A stretch of DNA of 64,000 nucleotides from Marinilactibacillus kalidii (GCF_017599325.1 NZ_JAGFVM010000004.1:1-64000); one strand, 5' to 3'; positions 25,792 through 36,568 are shown, numbered from the stretch's first letter. The notes: a model not told the origin generated them from the letters alone. Made by a program: numbers and translations.

Positions 25792-26883
25792 TTGGTAAAC
25801 TGGAAAAATTCTAAAATAATGTTTTGGACAATATGGTTTCTAGCCGTTGCTTTATTGATTTATATACTACAACAGATTGAATTTATTTTAAATCCTCTAT
25901 TAGCCATACTCACTTCTTTATTTATGCCGCTGCTTATAGCTGGATTTTTATTCTATTTATTAAATCCTATTGTAAGAGTACTTGAAAAAATTAAAGTTAA
26001 GCGCATATTTGGTGTGTCACTCGTTATGGTTTTTCTAGTAGGCATAGTCGTGTTGACACTTTTTCTAGGTCTGCCAATCCTTGTCGAACAAACAAGCTCA
26101 TTAATAGCAGGTATTCCAGATTTTGTAAATGAATTGGATTTTTACTTTCGTCAGTTGGGTGACGAGCCATGGATGAATCAAGTAGACTTTGATGAGATCA
26201 TTGTTAGTATTGATACGTGGCTGAGAAACCTAGGATCTAACTTTTTAGGAGGCATGTTGACCAGTGTAGGTAGTTTTTTACAGAGCTTAACGGATTTTTT
26301 CTTTACATTTATCACGGTGCCAGTCATCTTGTTTTATATGTTGTATGATGGTCATAGGTTTCCTGGATATCTTGAGAAAATTAGTCCTGAGCCATACAAG
26401 AAAAATACAAAAGAATTAGTTTTGAAGATAAACGAAACGATTGCCAGTTATATCAGTGGAAAAGGAATGGCCTCATTATTAGTGGGGATTATTTTATTCA
26501 TTATGTACACGATTGCTGGATTTCCTTTCGCCTTGTTACTTTCTGTGTTTGCTGCAATCACGAATTTCATTCCATACGTCGGTCCTTTCTTGGGAGCGGG
26601 TCCTGCAATATTAGTAGGTATGATCGATTCACCTGGTAAAGCCCTTCTTGCCGCTGTTTTTGTGCTAATTGTTCAGCAATTGGATGGGAATTTGTTTACA
26701 CCATTCTTAGTAGGGAAGTCTCTTTCAGTTCACCCACTTACAGTTATTCTGATATTGCTGGCTTCTGCAAACATAGCTGGACTGTTAGGCATGCTCATTG
26801 GTGTTCCCGTTTTTGCCATCATCAAAACGATTGTGCTGTATATAATAAAAGTTAAAAAAGAAAAGAAAATAACACTCACCTAG
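25792..26883 (+). CDS. AI-2E family transporter (YdbI/YtvI-like permease)
   Basis: A 363-residue polytopic membrane protein. Hydrophobic segments lie at about 10-28, 32-60, 70-90, 158-180, 230-260 and 270-345. Family blocks include the NPIVRVLEKI loop, PVILFYMLYDG and FIPYVGPFLGAGPA, then QQLDGNLFTPFLVGKS. Members have been linked to autoinducer-2 export or Na+/H+ exchange; which applies here is unknown. The start is TTG at 25792 with GAGGAG 8 nt upstream. A TATAAT at 25753-25758 is a plausible -10. Confidence 0.88.
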   Translation: MVNWKNSKIMFWTIWFLAVALLIYILQQIEFILNPLLAILTSLFMPLLIAGFLFYLLNPIVRVLEKIKVKRIFGVSLVMVFLVGIVVLTLFLGLPILVEQTSSLIAGIPDFVNELDFYFRQLGDEPWMNQVDFDEIIVSIDTWLRNLGSNFLGGMLTSVGSFLQSLTDFFFTFITVPVILFYMLYDGHRFPGYLEKISPEPYKKNTKELVLKINETIASYISGKGMASLLVGIILFIMYTIAGFPFALLLSVFAAITNFIPYVGPFLGAGPAILVGMIDSPGKALLAAVFVLIVQQLDGNLFTPFLVGKSLSVHPLTVILILLASANIAGLLGMLIGVPVFAIIKTIVLYIIKVKKEKKITLT

Positions 26884-26941
26884 TTCTAGAAGGTGTACAA
26901 AAAACGATAGACTATAATAGGCTTAAAACGAAGGAGTTACT

Positions 26942-28540
26942 ATGTCAGTAGAAACAAAAGAAAATAAAGTATTAAAAAAAGAGGTTGAATCAAGAAGAAC
27001 CTTTGCCATTATTTCCCATCCCGATGCAGGTAAAACCACGATTACAGAACAACTTTTACTTTTCGGGGGCGCGATTAGACAAGCGGGTACAGTTAAAGCT
27101 AAGAAATCAGGGAAATTCGCAAAATCCGATTGGATGGAAATTGAAAAGCAACGTGGGATCTCAGTGACGAGTTCTGTTATGCAGTTTGATTATGATGATA
27201 AGCGAATCAATATATTAGATACACCCGGTCATGAGGATTTCTCAGAGGATACGTACCGTACTTTAATGGCCGTTGATGCTGCTGTGATGGTAGTGGATAG
27301 TGCAAAAGGAATCGAAGAACAGACTAAAAAATTATTTAAAGTATGTAGAATGCGCGGCATTCCTATTTTTACGTTTATGAACAAATTAGATAGAGATGGT
27401 AGAGAACCACTTGAGTTAGTAGAAGAACTAGAAGAAGTTCTTGAAATCGATGCGTATCCGATGAATTGGCCGATTGGCTCTGGTAAAAATTTCTTAGGGT
27501 TATATGATTTATTCCATAACCGTATTGAAATGTTTAGACCAGATGAATCAAATCAAGGGAATCGTTTCATTCCATTGAATGAAGATGGAGAAATTGAAGA
27601 GGCGCATCCACTAAAACAAGAAAGTTTGTATGATCAAGTTTTAGAAGAGGCTTTATTGTTAAGAGAAGCTGGAAATGATTTTTCAGAACAAGCGATTTTA
27701 GATGGAGAGCTTACGCCCGTCTTCTTTGGATCTGCATTAACAAATTTTGGTGTTCAAACGTTTCTAGAAACATTTTTACAATTTGCACCAGCTCCAGCAG
27801 GGCATACAGATGTAGAGGGAAATGAGATTAAACCAACTAAAGAAGAATTTTCAGGATTTGTATTTAAAATACAAGCGAATATGGATCCTAAACACCGAGA
27901 TCGAATCGCTTTTGTGAGAATTTGTTCGGGTGATTTCGAGAGAGGAATAGATGTAACGCTCGCAAGAACGGATAAAAAGATGCGTTTATCTAACTCCACT
28001 CAATTTATGGCTGAAAATAGAGAATCCGTTAAAGGTGCTGTAGCAGGTGACATCATCGGTCTTTATGACACAGGTAATTTTCAAATTGGAGATACCATTT
28101 ATGAAGGAAAAAAATCTGTTCAATTTGAAAGCTTGCCACAATTTACACCAGAATTATTTGTTAAAGTAGAAGCTAAAAATGTTATGAAGCAAAAGTCATT
28201 CCATAAAGGCATCAATCAGTTAGTTCAAGAAGGTGCTATCCAATTGTACAAATCCTACCATACAGAAACCTATATTATTGGTGCCGTCGGTCAACTTCAG
28301 TTTGAAGTTTTCCAACACCGTATGTTGAATGAGTATAATTCTGAAGTGGTTATGACTTCTATTGGAAGTAGAATCGCTCGTTGGATCAACCCTGAACAAT
28401 TAGATGAAAATATGGGATCAAGCAGAAATATGCTTGTTAGAGATCGCTTTGATCGTCCGTTATTCTTATTTGAGAACCAGTTTGCAGAAAGATGGTTTGC
28501 AGATAAATATCCTGGTGTTGAATTGACATCATTACTATAA
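26942..28540 (+). CDS. prfC: Peptide chain release factor 3 (RF3)
   Basis: GTPase that recycles RF1/RF2 from the ribosome. It has 532 residues. G1 is SHPDAGKTT (about residues 19-27), G2 lies in [10 protein letters not shown]3 is DTPGHEDF and G4 is NKLD. The extended EF-G-like domains II and III follow, ending with the RF3 C-terminal block [12 protein letters not shown]. It could be confused with tetracycline-resistance proteins, but its length and C-terminus are RF3. AAGGAG precedes ATG; a TATAAT at 26913-26918 may be its -10. Confidence 0.96.
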   Translation: MSVETKENKVLKKEVESRRTFAIISHPDAGKTTITEQLLLFGGAIRQAGTVKAKKSGKFAKSDWMEIEKQRGISVTSSVMQFDYDDKRINILDTPGHEDFSEDTYRTLMAVDAAVMVVDSAKGIEEQTKKLFKVCRMRGIPIFTFMNKLDRDGREPLELVEELEEVLEIDAYPMNWPIGSGKNFLGLYDLFHNRIEMFRPDESNQGNRFIPLNEDGEIEEAHPLKQESLYDQVLEEALLLREAGNDFSEQAILDGELTPVFFGSALTNFGVQTFLETFLQFAPAPAGHTDVEGNEIKPTKEEFSGFVFKIQANMDPKHRDRIAFVRICSGDFERGIDVTLARTDKKMRLSNSTQFMAENRESVKGAVAGDIIGLYDTGNFQIGDTIYEGKKSVQFESLPQFTPELFVKVEAKNVMKQKSFHKGINQLVQEGAIQLYKSYHTETYIIGAVGQLQFEVFQHRMLNEYNSEVVMTSIGSRIARWINPEQLDENMGSSRNMLVRDRFDRPLFLFENQFAERWFADKYPGVELTSLL

Positions 28541-28541
28541 G

Positions 28542-28590
28542 AAAAAAACCTCGACACAACTGTTTTATACAGGTGTCGAGGTTTTTTTTA
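28542..28590. terminator. Bidirectional terminator between prfC and clpE
   Basis: AAAAACCTCGACAC pairs with GTGTCGAGGTTTTT around an ACTGTTTTATACAG inner hairpin. A and T runs on the two sides suit the convergent genes. Confidence 0.9.
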
Positions 28591-28594
28591 GGCT

Positions 28595-30844
28595 TTAATC
28601 ACTTTCTTCATTATCAAGGTTTTCTTCTTCTTTACTTTCATTTGAATCATCATCCTTTTTCTTTATGATGATTGAATCATTGTCATCTACCGTTGCTAAG
28701 ATATTTCCTGGTTGTGGATGATTTAGATAAAATTCAGCAACTTTATCTTCAATTTGTTCTTCAATGACTCTGCGCAATGGACGAGCGCCCATTTTAGGGT
28801 CATATCCAAGATCTACTAATTTCTCTTTAGCAGAAACATCTACTTCAACAACGATATGATGCTGTTTCAAGGCGTGATTAATATCTTCTAGCATCAACGT
28901 AACGATTTCCAACAAATGCTCTTTAGATAATGATTGAAATTCCACAATACCATCTAAGCGATTTAAGAATTCTGGTTTAAAGAATTCACCCAAATTATTC
29001 AATAAAGAATGTTGGCTACCGCTGATTTGAGCACCGAATCCAACACTAGATTCTACATTAGTCGTACCGGCATTACTAGTCATAATGATGATGGTTTCTT
29101 TGAAGTTGACAGTTCTTCCTTGTGCATCTGTCAAGCGACCGTCATCTAAGATTTGTAAGAACATGTGTAGCACATCTGGATGAGCTTTTTCAACTTCGTC
29201 TACTAAAATCAGGCTATAAGGATTACGACGAATTTTTTCAGTCAGTTGTCCTGCTTCTTCGTAACCAACATATCCAGGAGGGGAACCAATCAGTTTAGAG
29301 GTGCTATGTTTTTCCATAAACTCGCTCATATCTAAACGAACATAGGATTCTTTACTCCCAAACAATTCTAGTGCAAGTGTTTTAGCTAATTCCGTTTTTC
29401 CAACACCGGTAGGGCCGACAAACAAGAATGAACCGATTGGTCTATTTTTTTGTCTTAATCCGATGCGGTTTCTGCGAATAGATTTTGCTACTTTTTGTAC
29501 TGCATCATCTTGTCCGATAACATGTTTACGAAGAGATTGATCTAAATCTCTTAATTGCTCTTGTTCTTTTTCTTTCAATTCGCCAACTGGAATACCAGTT
29601 TTTTGTTCTATAATATGAACCATATCTTTTTCAGTAATCACTGGTAAATCGGACTCAGGGGTTTGTTGATCCATCATCTCTTTATGCTTAGTCACTTGGT
29701 CTCGGAAGAATGCTGCTTTTTCATAGTCTTCTTGTTGAAGAGCTGACTGTTTTTGTTTTTCTGCTTCCTCAATTTTTCTTTCGATTTCTTCAGGATCAAC
29801 CGTGCGTATCGTTAAGTTCTTTTTAGATCCTGCTTCATCAAGTAAGTCTATAGCTTTGTCAGGCAGAAAACGATCTTGGATATATCTATGGGATAATTCC
29901 ACAGCACTTTGGATCGCTTTATCTGTATAATGCACATGATGATAATCTTCGTATTGTTTTTGGATACCTTGTAGAATCGTTATGGTTTCTTCAAGTGTTG
30001 GCTCACTAACTCTTACAGGCTGTAAACGACGCTCAAGAGCAGGGTCTTTCTCGATTTTTCTATATTCGTTCAAAGTAGTTGCGCCAACCATTTGTAATTC
30101 TCCGCGAGCAAGGGCTGGTTTTAGGATGTTTCCTGCATCCATACTACTACCTTCAGCTGTACCGGCACCTACTAATTCATGGACTTCGTCAATAAACAAT
30201 ATGATAGAATCGTCTTCGCGAAGTTCTTTGATCAATTGTTGCATGCGCTCTTCAAATTGCCCACGGATACCAGTACCTTGAACGAGGGAAGCGACATCTA
30301 ATCGAATGACCTCTTTTTTTAATAATTTTTGTGGAACATCATCATTGATGATTTTAAGTGCCAATCCCTCGACGATTGCAGTTTTACCTACACCAGCTTC
30401 ACCAGTTAAGACTGGATTATTTTTGGTTCTTCGGTTAAGGATTTCAATAACACGTTCAATCTCTTTATCGCGACCAATGACTGGATCAATTTTTCCATCT
30501 TTTGCCATTTGTGTTAAGTCTACGCCGTATTCACCGAGCAATCCGCCACGACTATTTGGTTTTTGAGGTGGCTGTTGTCCGTTTCCTCTGAAATTTTGTT
30601 GATTAGGTGGTGTTTGGGGATTCTGAGGACCTTGGTTGCTTTGAGAAAGTGCTTTAAATAAGTCATCAAAGTTTCCAAATCCAAAAGGATCTTGACCATT
30701 TGCTTGATTCATTCTTCCTTGCTCCTCTTGTTGTTGAATCGTTCTGTAACAGATTTGGCATAAGTCGATTTCTCTTTTTCTTCCATTAATACTTGTTGTC
30801 AGATGAATTGTTGCATTTCTTTGTCCACATCTTTGACAGATCAT
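28595..30844 (-). CDS. clpE: ATP-dependent Clp protease ATPase subunit ClpE
   Basis: HSP100 unfoldase working with ClpP in stress proteolysis. The N-terminus carries the zinc finger that separates ClpE from ClpC ([13 protein letters not shown] then CQICYR). The first AAA domain has Walker A GEAGVGKT; a UVR motif with a coiled coil follows ([15 protein letters not shown]); the second AAA domain has GPTGVGKT. An acidic tail closes the protein. I start at ATG 30844, giving 749 residues beginning MICQRC, with GAAAGG 12 nt upstream. A TTG four codons earlier abuts that site directly. Two CtsR operators overlap its promoter, so heat and protein stress should induce it. Confidence 0.95.
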   Translation of the reverse strand: MICQRCGQRNATIHLTTSINGRKREIDLCQICYRTIQQQEEQGRMNQANGQDPFGFGNFDDLFKALSQSNQGPQNPQTPPNQQNFRGNGQQPPQKPNSRGGLLGEYGVDLTQMAKDGKIDPVIGRDKEIERVIEILNRRTKNNPVLTGEAGVGKTAIVEGLALKIINDDVPQKLLKKEVIRLDVASLVQGTGIRGQFEERMQQLIKELREDDSIILFIDEVHELVGAGTAEGSSMDAGNILKPALARGELQMVGATTLNEYRKIEKDPALERRLQPVRVSEPTLEETITILQGIQKQYEDYHHVHYTDKAIQSAVELSHRYIQDRFLPDKAIDLLDEAGSKKNLTIRTVDPEEIERKIEEAEKQKQSALQQEDYEKAAFFRDQVTKHKEMMDQQTPESDLPVITEKDMVHIIEQKTGIPVGELKEKEQEQLRDLDQSLRKHVIGQDDAVQKVAKSIRRNRIGLRQKNRPIGSFLFVGPTGVGKTELAKTLALELFGSKESYVRLDMSEFMEKHSTSKLIGSPPGYVGYEEAGQLTEKIRRNPYSLILVDEVEKAHPDVLHMFLQILDDGRLTDAQGRTVNFKETIIIMTSNAGTTNVESSVGFGAQISGSQHSLLNNLGEFFKPEFLNRLDGIVEFQSLSKEHLLEIVTLMLEDINHALKQHHIVVEVDVSAKEKLVDLGYDPKMGARPLRRVIEEQIEDKVAEFYLNHPQPGNILATVDDNDSIIIKKKDDDSNESKEEENLDNEESD

Positions 30845-30966
30845 CTTGAGACACAACCTTTCTTTAATATAAGTTAATTATAGTATACTAGTCTGAAAGC
30901 AAAAGGTCAGTTGAGAGCATTTGTAATATGCACTAAACTTGGTGTGAAAAAATATTTCTTTTATCA

Positions 30967-30982
30967 TTGACCAATTTTGACC
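30967..30982 (-). promoter_or_regulatory. CtsR operator 1 of clpE
   Basis: On the minus strand GGTCAAAATTGGTCAA, a tandem GGTCAAA-type heptad repeat, placed just downstream of the -10 box. Confidence 0.85.
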
Positions 30983-30996
30983 TTTTGCATATTTCT

Positions 30997-31025
30997 ATTA
31001 TACTCTGACCTATTTTGACTTTCAA
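30997..31025 (-). promoter_or_regulatory. Sigma-A promoter of clpE
   Basis: Minus strand TTGAAA (31025-31020), 17 bp, TATAAT (31002-30997). CtsR operator 2 fills the spacer and operator 1 follows the -10, so the repressor would block polymerase access. Confidence 0.85.
31005..31020 (-). promoter_or_regulatory. CtsR operator 2 of clpE
   Basis: Minus strand AGTCAAAATAGGTCAG, a second CtsR-type tandem heptad located between -35 and -10 of the clpE promoter, slightly less perfect than operator 1. Confidence 0.8.
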
Positions 31026-31205
31026 GAGTTAAATACCTCGAAATAGTAAAAAATAGTTGTAGGTAATTCAGAAAAGTGGTAATCTGTATAGGAAGAAAGG
31101 TAAAATGTGCCTAATTATGCCTAACACTAACCTTTTTGATTAGGTTAACAGGGTTGGTCGTTTTACTATTTTCAAAACTACTAATTTGTAAAGGGGAAAC
31201 TTACA

Positions 31206-31472
31206 ATGGAAAAACGCAACTATACTGTAACTGCAGAAACAGGTATTCACGCACGTCCAGCAACTTTATTGGTACAAACTGCAAGTAAATACAACTCAGA
31301 TATTACTTTGGAATACAAAGGTAAATCTGTAAACCTTAAATCTATCATGGGTGTTATGTCACTTGGTGTAGGTCAAGGCGCTGAAGTTACAATTTCTGCT
31401 GAAGGTGCAGATGAAACTGAAGCAATCGAAGGAATCGAACAAACAATCAAAAACGAGGGAATGGCTGAATAA
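31206..31472 (+). CDS. ptsH: Phosphocarrier protein HPr
   Basis: General PTS phosphocarrier that passes phosphate from EI to sugar-specific EIIA and, when phosphorylated on Ser46, acts as CcpA co-repressor. The 88-residue protein has the active H15 (TGIHARPAT) and the regulatory S46 (LKSIMGV), both intact. Its ATG follows AAAGGGG. It overlaps ptsI by one base (TAATG). The 185-bp leader region from the clpE operators has weak promoter-like boxes only. Confidence 0.98.
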   Translation: MEKRNYTVTAETGIHARPATLLVQTASKYNSDITLEYKGKSVNLKSIMGVMSLGVGQGAEVTISAEGADETEAIEGIEQTIKNEGMAE

Positions 31473-33196
31473 TGGCATCACAAGTATCTGGTATTGCTGC
31501 AAGTGATGGTATTGCTCAAGCTAAAGCATATCTTTTAGTAGAACCTGATTTATCATTTGAGAAAAAGACGATTTCAGATGTTGATTCTGAAGTAGCACGT
31601 CTTCAGGCTGCTATTGATACTGCTAAAGAAGAGCTTGCTAACATACGATCAATTGCTGCTGAGTCACTTGGAGAAGAAGAAGCACAAGTTTTCGACGCAC
31701 ATACTATGGTGCTTTCTGATCCTGACTTGATTGAACAAACAAACACTGTAATCAAAGATGAAAAAGTAAATGCTGAAGTAGCATTTCAAAAAACGTCTGA
31801 CATGTTCATTACAATGTTCGAAGGCATGGAAGATAATCCATACATGCAAGAAAGAGCTGCGGATATCCGCGATGTGCGTAAGCGCGTAATCTCTCACTTG
31901 CTTGGCGTGAAACTTCCAACTCCTGCAACAATTGATGAAGAAGTAATCATTATTGCAGAAGATTTGACACCAAGTGATACTGCTCAATTAAATAAAGAAT
32001 TTGTAAAGGCTTTTGTGACTAACATTGGTGGACGTACGTCTCACTCTGCTATCATGGCTCGTTCGTTAGAAATTCCTGCAATCGTAGGAACAAATAACAT
32101 TACGGAACTTGTATCAGAAGGAGATTTCTTGGTAGTTGACGGAATGGAAGGCGATGTTTTCGTTAACCCTTCTGAAGATACCAAGAAAGCTTACAGCAAT
32201 AAAGCAGAAGAATTTGCTTCTTTAAAACTTGAGTGGGAACGCTTGAAAGACGAAAAAAGCGTAACTAAAGACGGTAAGCACGTTGAACTAGCTGCCAATA
32301 TTGGAACACCTAAAGATTTAAATGGTGTTGTTGAAAATGGTGGAGAAGCAGTCGGACTTTACCGTACTGAGTTCCTTTATATGGATTCTAAAGAACTACC
32401 AACTGAAGACGAACAGTATACTGCCTATAAAGCAGTATTAGAAGGCATGGGTGGAAAACCTGTTGTCGTTCGTACGATGGATATTGGTGGGGACAAAGAG
32501 CTTCCATATCTTGAACTTCCGAATGAAATGAATCCTTTCTTAGGATACAGAGCAATTCGTGTAAGTTTAGATCAAGATGAAATCTTCCGTACGCAATTAC
32601 GTGCGTTACTACGTGCTTCTGTACACGGAACTTTGAGAATCATGTTCCCTATGATTGCTACACTGCCTGAATTTAGAAGCGCGAAAGCCATTCTGGAGGA
32701 AGAAAAAGCAAAATTAGTTGAAGCAGGTACTGAAGTTTCTAACGACATCCAAGTTGGTATCATGATTGAAATTCCAGCTGCAGCTGTATTAGCTGATCAG
32801 TTTGCTAAAGAAGTAGACTTCTTTAGTATCGGAACAAATGATTTGATTCAATATACGATGGCAGCTGACCGTATGAACGAACGTGTTTCTTACTTGTATC
32901 AACCATACAACCCTTCAATTTTACGCTTGATCAAGAACGTTATTGATGCAGCGCATAAAGAAGGTAAATGGGCTGGTATGTGTGGAGAAATGGCCGGAGA
33001 TCAAATCGCAGTGCCAATCCTTCTTGGATTAGGACTTGACGAGTTTTCAATGAGTGCGACGAGCATTCTTAAAACACGTAGTTTACTAACTGAACTTGAT
33101 TCTACTGAAATGAAAGAATTAAGTGAAAAAGCACTTAATGAATGTACTTCAGCCGAAGAAGTTATCAAATTAGTTGAACAATATACTGCAAAATAA
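31472..33196 (+). CDS. ptsI: PTS enzyme I (phosphoenolpyruvate-protein phosphotransferase)
   Basis: Takes phosphate from PEP and passes it to HPr. The 574-residue protein has the phosphohistidine H191 in [13 protein letters not shown], an N-terminal HPr-binding helical region (about 30-140) and a C-terminal PEP-binding barrel with [21 protein letters not shown] and GMCGEMAGD. The start overlaps the ptsH stop, so translation is coupled. The pair is followed by a terminator, making a two-gene operon. Confidence 0.98.
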   Translation: MASQVSGIAASDGIAQAKAYLLVEPDLSFEKKTISDVDSEVARLQAAIDTAKEELANIRSIAAESLGEEEAQVFDAHTMVLSDPDLIEQTNTVIKDEKVNAEVAFQKTSDMFITMFEGMEDNPYMQERAADIRDVRKRVISHLLGVKLPTPATIDEEVIIIAEDLTPSDTAQLNKEFVKAFVTNIGGRTSHSAIMARSLEIPAIVGTNNITELVSEGDFLVVDGMEGDVFVNPSEDTKKAYSNKAEEFASLKLEWERLKDEKSVTKDGKHVELAANIGTPKDLNGVVENGGEAVGLYRTEFLYMDSKELPTEDEQYTAYKAVLEGMGGKPVVVRTMDIGGDKELPYLELPNEMNPFLGYRAIRVSLDQDEIFRTQLRALLRASVHGTLRIMFPMIATLPEFRSAKAILEEEKAKLVEAGTEVSNDIQVGIMIEIPAAAVLADQFAKEVDFFSIGTNDLIQYTMAADRMNERVSYLYQPYNPSILRLIKNVIDAAHKEGKWAGMCGEMAGDQIAVPILLGLGLDEFSMSATSILKTRSLLTELDSTEMKELSEKALNECTSAEEVIKLVEQYTAK

Positions 33197-33201
33197 GATA
33201 G

Positions 33202-33242
33202 AGCACATCAAAGGACAATTCTGCCCTTTGACGTGCTTTTTT
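33202..33242 (+). terminator. Terminator of ptsH-ptsI
   Basis: AGCACATCAAAGG pairs with CCTTTGACGTGCT (one mismatch), then six T. Confidence 0.87.
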
Positions 33243-33250
33243 CTATGGAA

Positions 33251-33279
33251 TTGTACAAAAAAACATCGGATGCTATACT
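33251..33279 (+). promoter_or_regulatory. Promoter of the beta-hydroxyacid dehydrogenase gene
   Basis: TTGTAC (33251-33256), 17 bp, TATACT (33274-33279) with an extended TGC before the -10. Confidence 0.7.
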
Positions 33280-33311
33280 ATAGTTAAATGATGAAAAAGG
33301 GGCATATTAAA

Positions 33312-34184
33312 ATGAAAACAATCGGATTTATTGGAACTGGGGTCATGGGTGCTTCGATAGTAGGCCATTTGATGGATGCCGGCTATGAAGTAAATGTATA
33401 TAATAGAACAAAGCATAAAGCAGAACCACTAATCAATAGAGGTGCTGTCTGGAAAGATACACCTGAAGAGATTGCTGCTTCTAGTGAATTGATTTTTACA
33501 ATGGTCGGTTTTCCCGAAGATGTTGAAGAAGTTTACTATGGAGAAAACGGCATTTTTGATGGGATACGACCAGATACGATTGTTGTTGATTTGACAACCA
33601 GCAAACCGTCTATTGCTCAGAAAATTTACGAAACAGCCAAACAAAAAGATGCTGCTTCGTTAGATGCACCAGTTTCTGGAGGAGATTTAGGTGCGAAAAA
33701 TGGTACAGTGACCACTATGGTTGGTGGAGATGAATCAGTATTTGAAGAAGTGAAATCAATCTTTATGATTTTTTCAGGTACATTAGAGTTGCAAGGACCC
33801 GCTGGTAGTGGTCAACATACAAAAATGGCAAACCAGATCATGATTGCGGGAACGATGACAGGTCTAACAGAACTTTTAGTATACGCTGATGCAGCTGGAC
33901 TAAACAAAGAGAAAGTTTTAAAAACAGTTGGGGGCGGGAGTGCTGCCAATTGGTCTTTACAAAATTATGGTCCAAGAATATTAAAAGAAGACTATTCTGC
34001 TGGTTTCTTCGTAAAACATTTTATCAAAGATTTGAAAATCGCACTGGAAGAAGCAGATAGAATGGGAATTGAACTTCCAGCCACTAAAAAGGCTAAAGCT
34101 TTATACGATCAATTAAAAGATGATGGACATGGTGATGAAGGTACACAGGCACTGATTAGACTTTGGTGGAAAGATGCGGAATAA
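33312..34184 (+). CDS. NAD(P)-dependent beta-hydroxyacid dehydrogenase (3-hydroxyisobutyrate dehydrogenase family)
   Basis: Oxidises or reduces a short beta-hydroxyacid; the exact substrate cannot be read from sequence. The N-terminal nucleotide-binding motif is IGFIGTGVMGASIV, and the substrate signature is DAPVSGGDLGAKNGT. The catalytic lysine lies in HTKMANQIMIAG, and the C-terminal helical domain includes FVKHFIKDLKIALEEA. It is 290 residues from ATG 33312, which has AAAAGGGG 9 nt upstream; the ATG at 33288 lies before that site. Single-gene unit between two terminators. Confidence 0.9.
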   Translation: MKTIGFIGTGVMGASIVGHLMDAGYEVNVYNRTKHKAEPLINRGAVWKDTPEEIAASSELIFTMVGFPEDVEEVYYGENGIFDGIRPDTIVVDLTTSKPSIAQKIYETAKQKDAASLDAPVSGGDLGAKNGTVTTMVGGDESVFEEVKSIFMIFSGTLELQGPAGSGQHTKMANQIMIAGTMTGLTELLVYADAAGLNKEKVLKTVGGGSAANWSLQNYGPRILKEDYSAGFFVKHFIKDLKIALEEADRMGIELPATKKAKALYDQLKDDGHGDEGTQALIRLWWKDAE

Positions 34185-34206
34185 GTTTTCTGGTAGAACC
34201 ATCAAT

Positions 34207-34248
34207 TAAAAAAAAAACTTCCTAAAAAGCTTAGGAAGTGTTTTTTTC
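34207..34248. terminator. Bidirectional terminator between the dehydrogenase and aminotransferase genes
   Basis: ACTTCCTAA (34217-34225) pairs with TTAGGAAGT (34231-34239), with A10 on the left and T7 on the right. Confidence 0.9.
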
Positions 34249-35433
34249 TTATACTTTAGTTGTCTTCATATAGGTTTCTAACCTAGTCATAACTTCTTTG
34301 ATATCGTCCATGCTAGAAGCATAACTTAAACGAATGTAGCCTTCCCCAGCTTTACCAAAGGCTACTCCAGGAATAAAACCGATTTTTGCTTTTACAGCTA
34401 AATCATAGCAAAAATCGAAACTATTTTGAGTATAGGCATCAGGTATTTTTGCGAAAATATAAAAGGCACCATTTGGCTTAGCAATCTCAAAGCCTAACCG
34501 ACTCATAATTTCGTAGATATAATCTCTTCTTTTTTTATATTCTGCTCGCATGGGTAATGCATCATCCATACCGTTTTCCAATGCTTCAATCCCAGCATAC
34601 TGAGTGATGCTAGATGCACTTGTAACGAGGTATTGATGTACTTTGATCATTTGTTGAGTAATGGCTTTGGGTGCTAAAGTAAAACCCAGTCTCCATCCAG
34701 TCATCGCATGAGACTTCGATAATCCATTGATGACGATCGTTTGATCAAAAAGATATTCTCCTAAGGAAATATGTTTCCCTTCGTAAACGAGTTCACTGTA
34801 AATCTCATCGCTGATAGCAAAAAGATTCGGGTAATTTTTTAATGTATCAGCTATCGCAATGACTTCTTCTTGATTCCAAGTAACACCTGTTGGATTTGTT
34901 GGGTAGTTTAAGATAACTGCTTTTACACGATCGCCATGTTCTTCCATAGCCTGTTCGATCATATTAGGAGATAAAATAAAATCATTCTCAGAGGTATCTA
35001 TATAGATTGGTTCAGCTCGTCCGAGTATGACTAAAGGTTCGTAAAGAGAGAAAAATGGAGACGGGATCAGTACTTTATCTCCCGGATTTAGTATTGTGAG
35101 TAGAGCAGAAGCAAGTGCCTCTGTAGCCCCAACCGTTGTAAGGATTTCAGTCTCTGGATTATAATAGACGTTGTATTTAGTTTTCATAAAGTTAGACATT
35201 GCTGTTCTTAAACGAAGTTCTCCAGCCATACCTGTATAAAAAGACATGTTATTGTTGATTGCCGCAATCCCAGCATCTTTAACGTGTTGCGGTGTTGGGA
35301 AATCAGGTTGCCCTAATGTTAACTTGATTAAACCTTCGATTGATGAAATTTTTTCATCAAAAACTCGAATACCTGAGATCTCTATTTCTTGAGTTTGTGT
35401 ATTGAATAATTTATTTAATGCTGTCATGTCCAT
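34249..35433 (-). CDS. Class I/II PLP aminotransferase (PatA-like)
   Basis: Fold type I aminotransferase of 394 residues. The PLP lysine is K240 in NGLSKSHAMTGWRLG; other markers are NYPTNPTGV (Asn binding the PLP ring), AISDEIYSELVY, and a C-terminal Arg in GYIRLSYA for the substrate carboxylate. Closest in pattern to PatA, an N-acetyl-LL-diaminopimelate or general aromatic/Asp aminotransferase of Firmicutes. The precise substrate is uncertain. ATG at 35433 follows AGGAGG on the minus strand. Confidence 0.88.
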   Translation of the reverse strand: MDMTALNKLFNTQTQEIEISGIRVFDEKISSIEGLIKLTLGQPDFPTPQHVKDAGIAAINNNMSFYTGMAGELRLRTAMSNFMKTKYNVYYNPETEILTTVGATEALASALLTILNPGDKVLIPSPFFSLYEPLVILGRAEPIYIDTSENDFILSPNMIEQAMEEHGDRVKAVILNYPTNPTGVTWNQEEVIAIADTLKNYPNLFAISDEIYSELVYEGKHISLGEYLFDQTIVINGLSKSHAMTGWRLGFTLAPKAITQQMIKVHQYLVTSASSITQYAGIEALENGMDDALPMRAEYKKRRDYIYEIMSRLGFEIAKPNGAFYIFAKIPDAYTQNSFDFCYDLAVKAKIGFIPGVAFGKAGEGYIRLSYASSMDDIKEVMTRLETYMKTTKV

Positions 35434-35569
35434 GGGTATCCTCCTAATGATTCTTAGGGACTATTCTATCATATTATGAGAATGAAAGTAGGAAATTCTT
35501 TCATTTTATTCATTTATTGCCAGAACCTGAAAAAGAACTAGCTGTCTTACTGTAATTTATTGGAAAATC

Positions 35570-35578
35570 TGGTAAAAT
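35570..35578 (+). promoter_or_regulatory. Extended -10 promoter of ykuJ
   Basis: TG-G-TAAAAT, 45 bp before the ykuJ start, with no good -35. Confidence 0.45.
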
Positions 35579-35622
35579 AAATAAGTGAAAGTTTAGAAGA
35601 GAAGCAGGAAGGGGAATACCAG

Positions 35623-35874
35623 ATGAAACCATCCCAACTTATACCAATTATAAGACGATTAGATGCGATGAGAGAAGACGAAAGTGATGAAGTACAAGTC
35701 AGAAGATTCGAAAAAGACGGCAAAGAGCAATGTGTCGTTCGTTATGACAAAGCTTCACGCATGTATGAGTTAGAAGAGCGTGCAAGTGGACAAACGTATG
35801 AATTTGATAACATTGACTATGTCGCTGTTGAGATTTTAGAACTTGTTCAACCTGCAAGTTCGACTGAAGACTAG
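35623..35874 (+). CDS. ykuJ: YkuJ family protein (DUF1797)
   Basis: An 83-residue conserved protein with the YkuJ pattern: SQLIPIIRRLDAMREDE, then the strands QVRRFEKDGKEQCVVRYD and TYEFDNIDYVAVEIL. It has no known function. It has its own promoter and terminator. ATG at 35623 follows GGAAGGGG. Confidence 0.85.
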   Translation: MKPSQLIPIIRRLDAMREDESDEVQVRRFEKDGKEQCVVRYDKASRMYELEERASGQTYEFDNIDYVAVEILELVQPASSTED

Positions 35875-35884
35875 AGTCATGCAC

Positions 35885-35918
35885 ATAGGGAGTGCTTAAC
35901 GGTGCTTCCTATTTTTTT
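35885..35918 (+). terminator. Terminator after ykuJ
   Basis: ATAGGGAG (35885-35892) pairs with CTTCCTAT (35905-35912), one G-U, then seven T. Confidence 0.82.
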
Positions 35919-36031
35919 GAATATTTATAGATAGAAGATACAACGTAAGCTCTTCCTGCGAGAGTCGAAACAGTATATATATTTATGGGTTACATTCAAG
36001 ACGATTCATCTTATATGAAAGGAAGAAATAG

Positions 36032-36568
36032 ATGCTGAATAGTTTTAAACCTACATGGATGGTACATTCTATTTACCAAATATCTCCGGAGCAATTAAAA
36101 CAAAGAAATATTAAAGTTGTATTGACTGACTTAGATAATACATTGATTGCTTGGAACAATCCTGAAGCGACTGAAGAAACGCTGGAGTGGATTGAATTGA
36201 TGAAGAAGAGTGGTATTCATGTAGTCATCATTTCTAACAATAAACGAAAAAGAGTAAGTAAAGTAGCAACTATACTTGAACTAGAATTTATTTCTAACGC
36301 AATGAAACCTCTACAAAAAGGTTTCAAAGAAGCTCAAGCCCAGTTTGATGTATCTAAAGAAGAAATTTTGATGGTCGGAGACCAAATTATAACGGACATT
36401 AAAGGGGCAAATCACGCTAGTATTCGCAGTGTACTAGTTAAGCCGATTCTAGATTCAGATGCATGGAATACAAGGTTCAACCGTTTTGTTGAGCTGAAGA
36501 TTATGAATTATCTTATCCGAAAAGATCCTGATATGAAATGGAGGAATTCGATACATGAGCGAGTCTAA
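36032..36568 (+). CDS. yqeG: YqeG family HAD IIIA-type phosphatase
   Basis: HAD-superfamily phosphatase of 178 residues with motif I LTDLDNTLIAWN (nucleophile Asp near residue 32), motif II VVIISNNKRKR and motif III VGDQIITDIKGAN. The physiological substrate is not firmly known; in other bacteria homologues are phosphatidylglycerophosphatase-like. It heads the conserved yqeG-yqeH-yhbY-nadD-yqeK-rsfS operon and overlaps yqeH by 14 bp, so the two are translationally coupled. GAAAGGA precedes ATG. Confidence 0.92.
   Translation: MLNSFKPTWMVHSIYQISPEQLKQRNIKVVLTDLDNTLIAWNNPEATEETLEWIELMKKSGIHVVIISNNKRKRVSKVATILELEFISNAMKPLQKGFKEAQAQFDVSKEEILMVGDQIITDIKGANHASIRSVLVKPILDSDAWNTRFNRFVELKIMNYLIRKDPDMKWRNSIHERV

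Noticed and set aside
29982-30566. Two open frames on the plus strand opposite clpE
   Set aside because: They are antisense to conserved AAA+ domain codons, lack ribosome sites and resemble no protein.
31086-31205. Possible riboswitch or promoter in the ptsH leader (repeated TGCCTAA and a TAACC/GGTTA hairpin)
   Set aside because: The stem is five pairs only, no known motif or good -35/-10 pair was seen, and the repeat is short.
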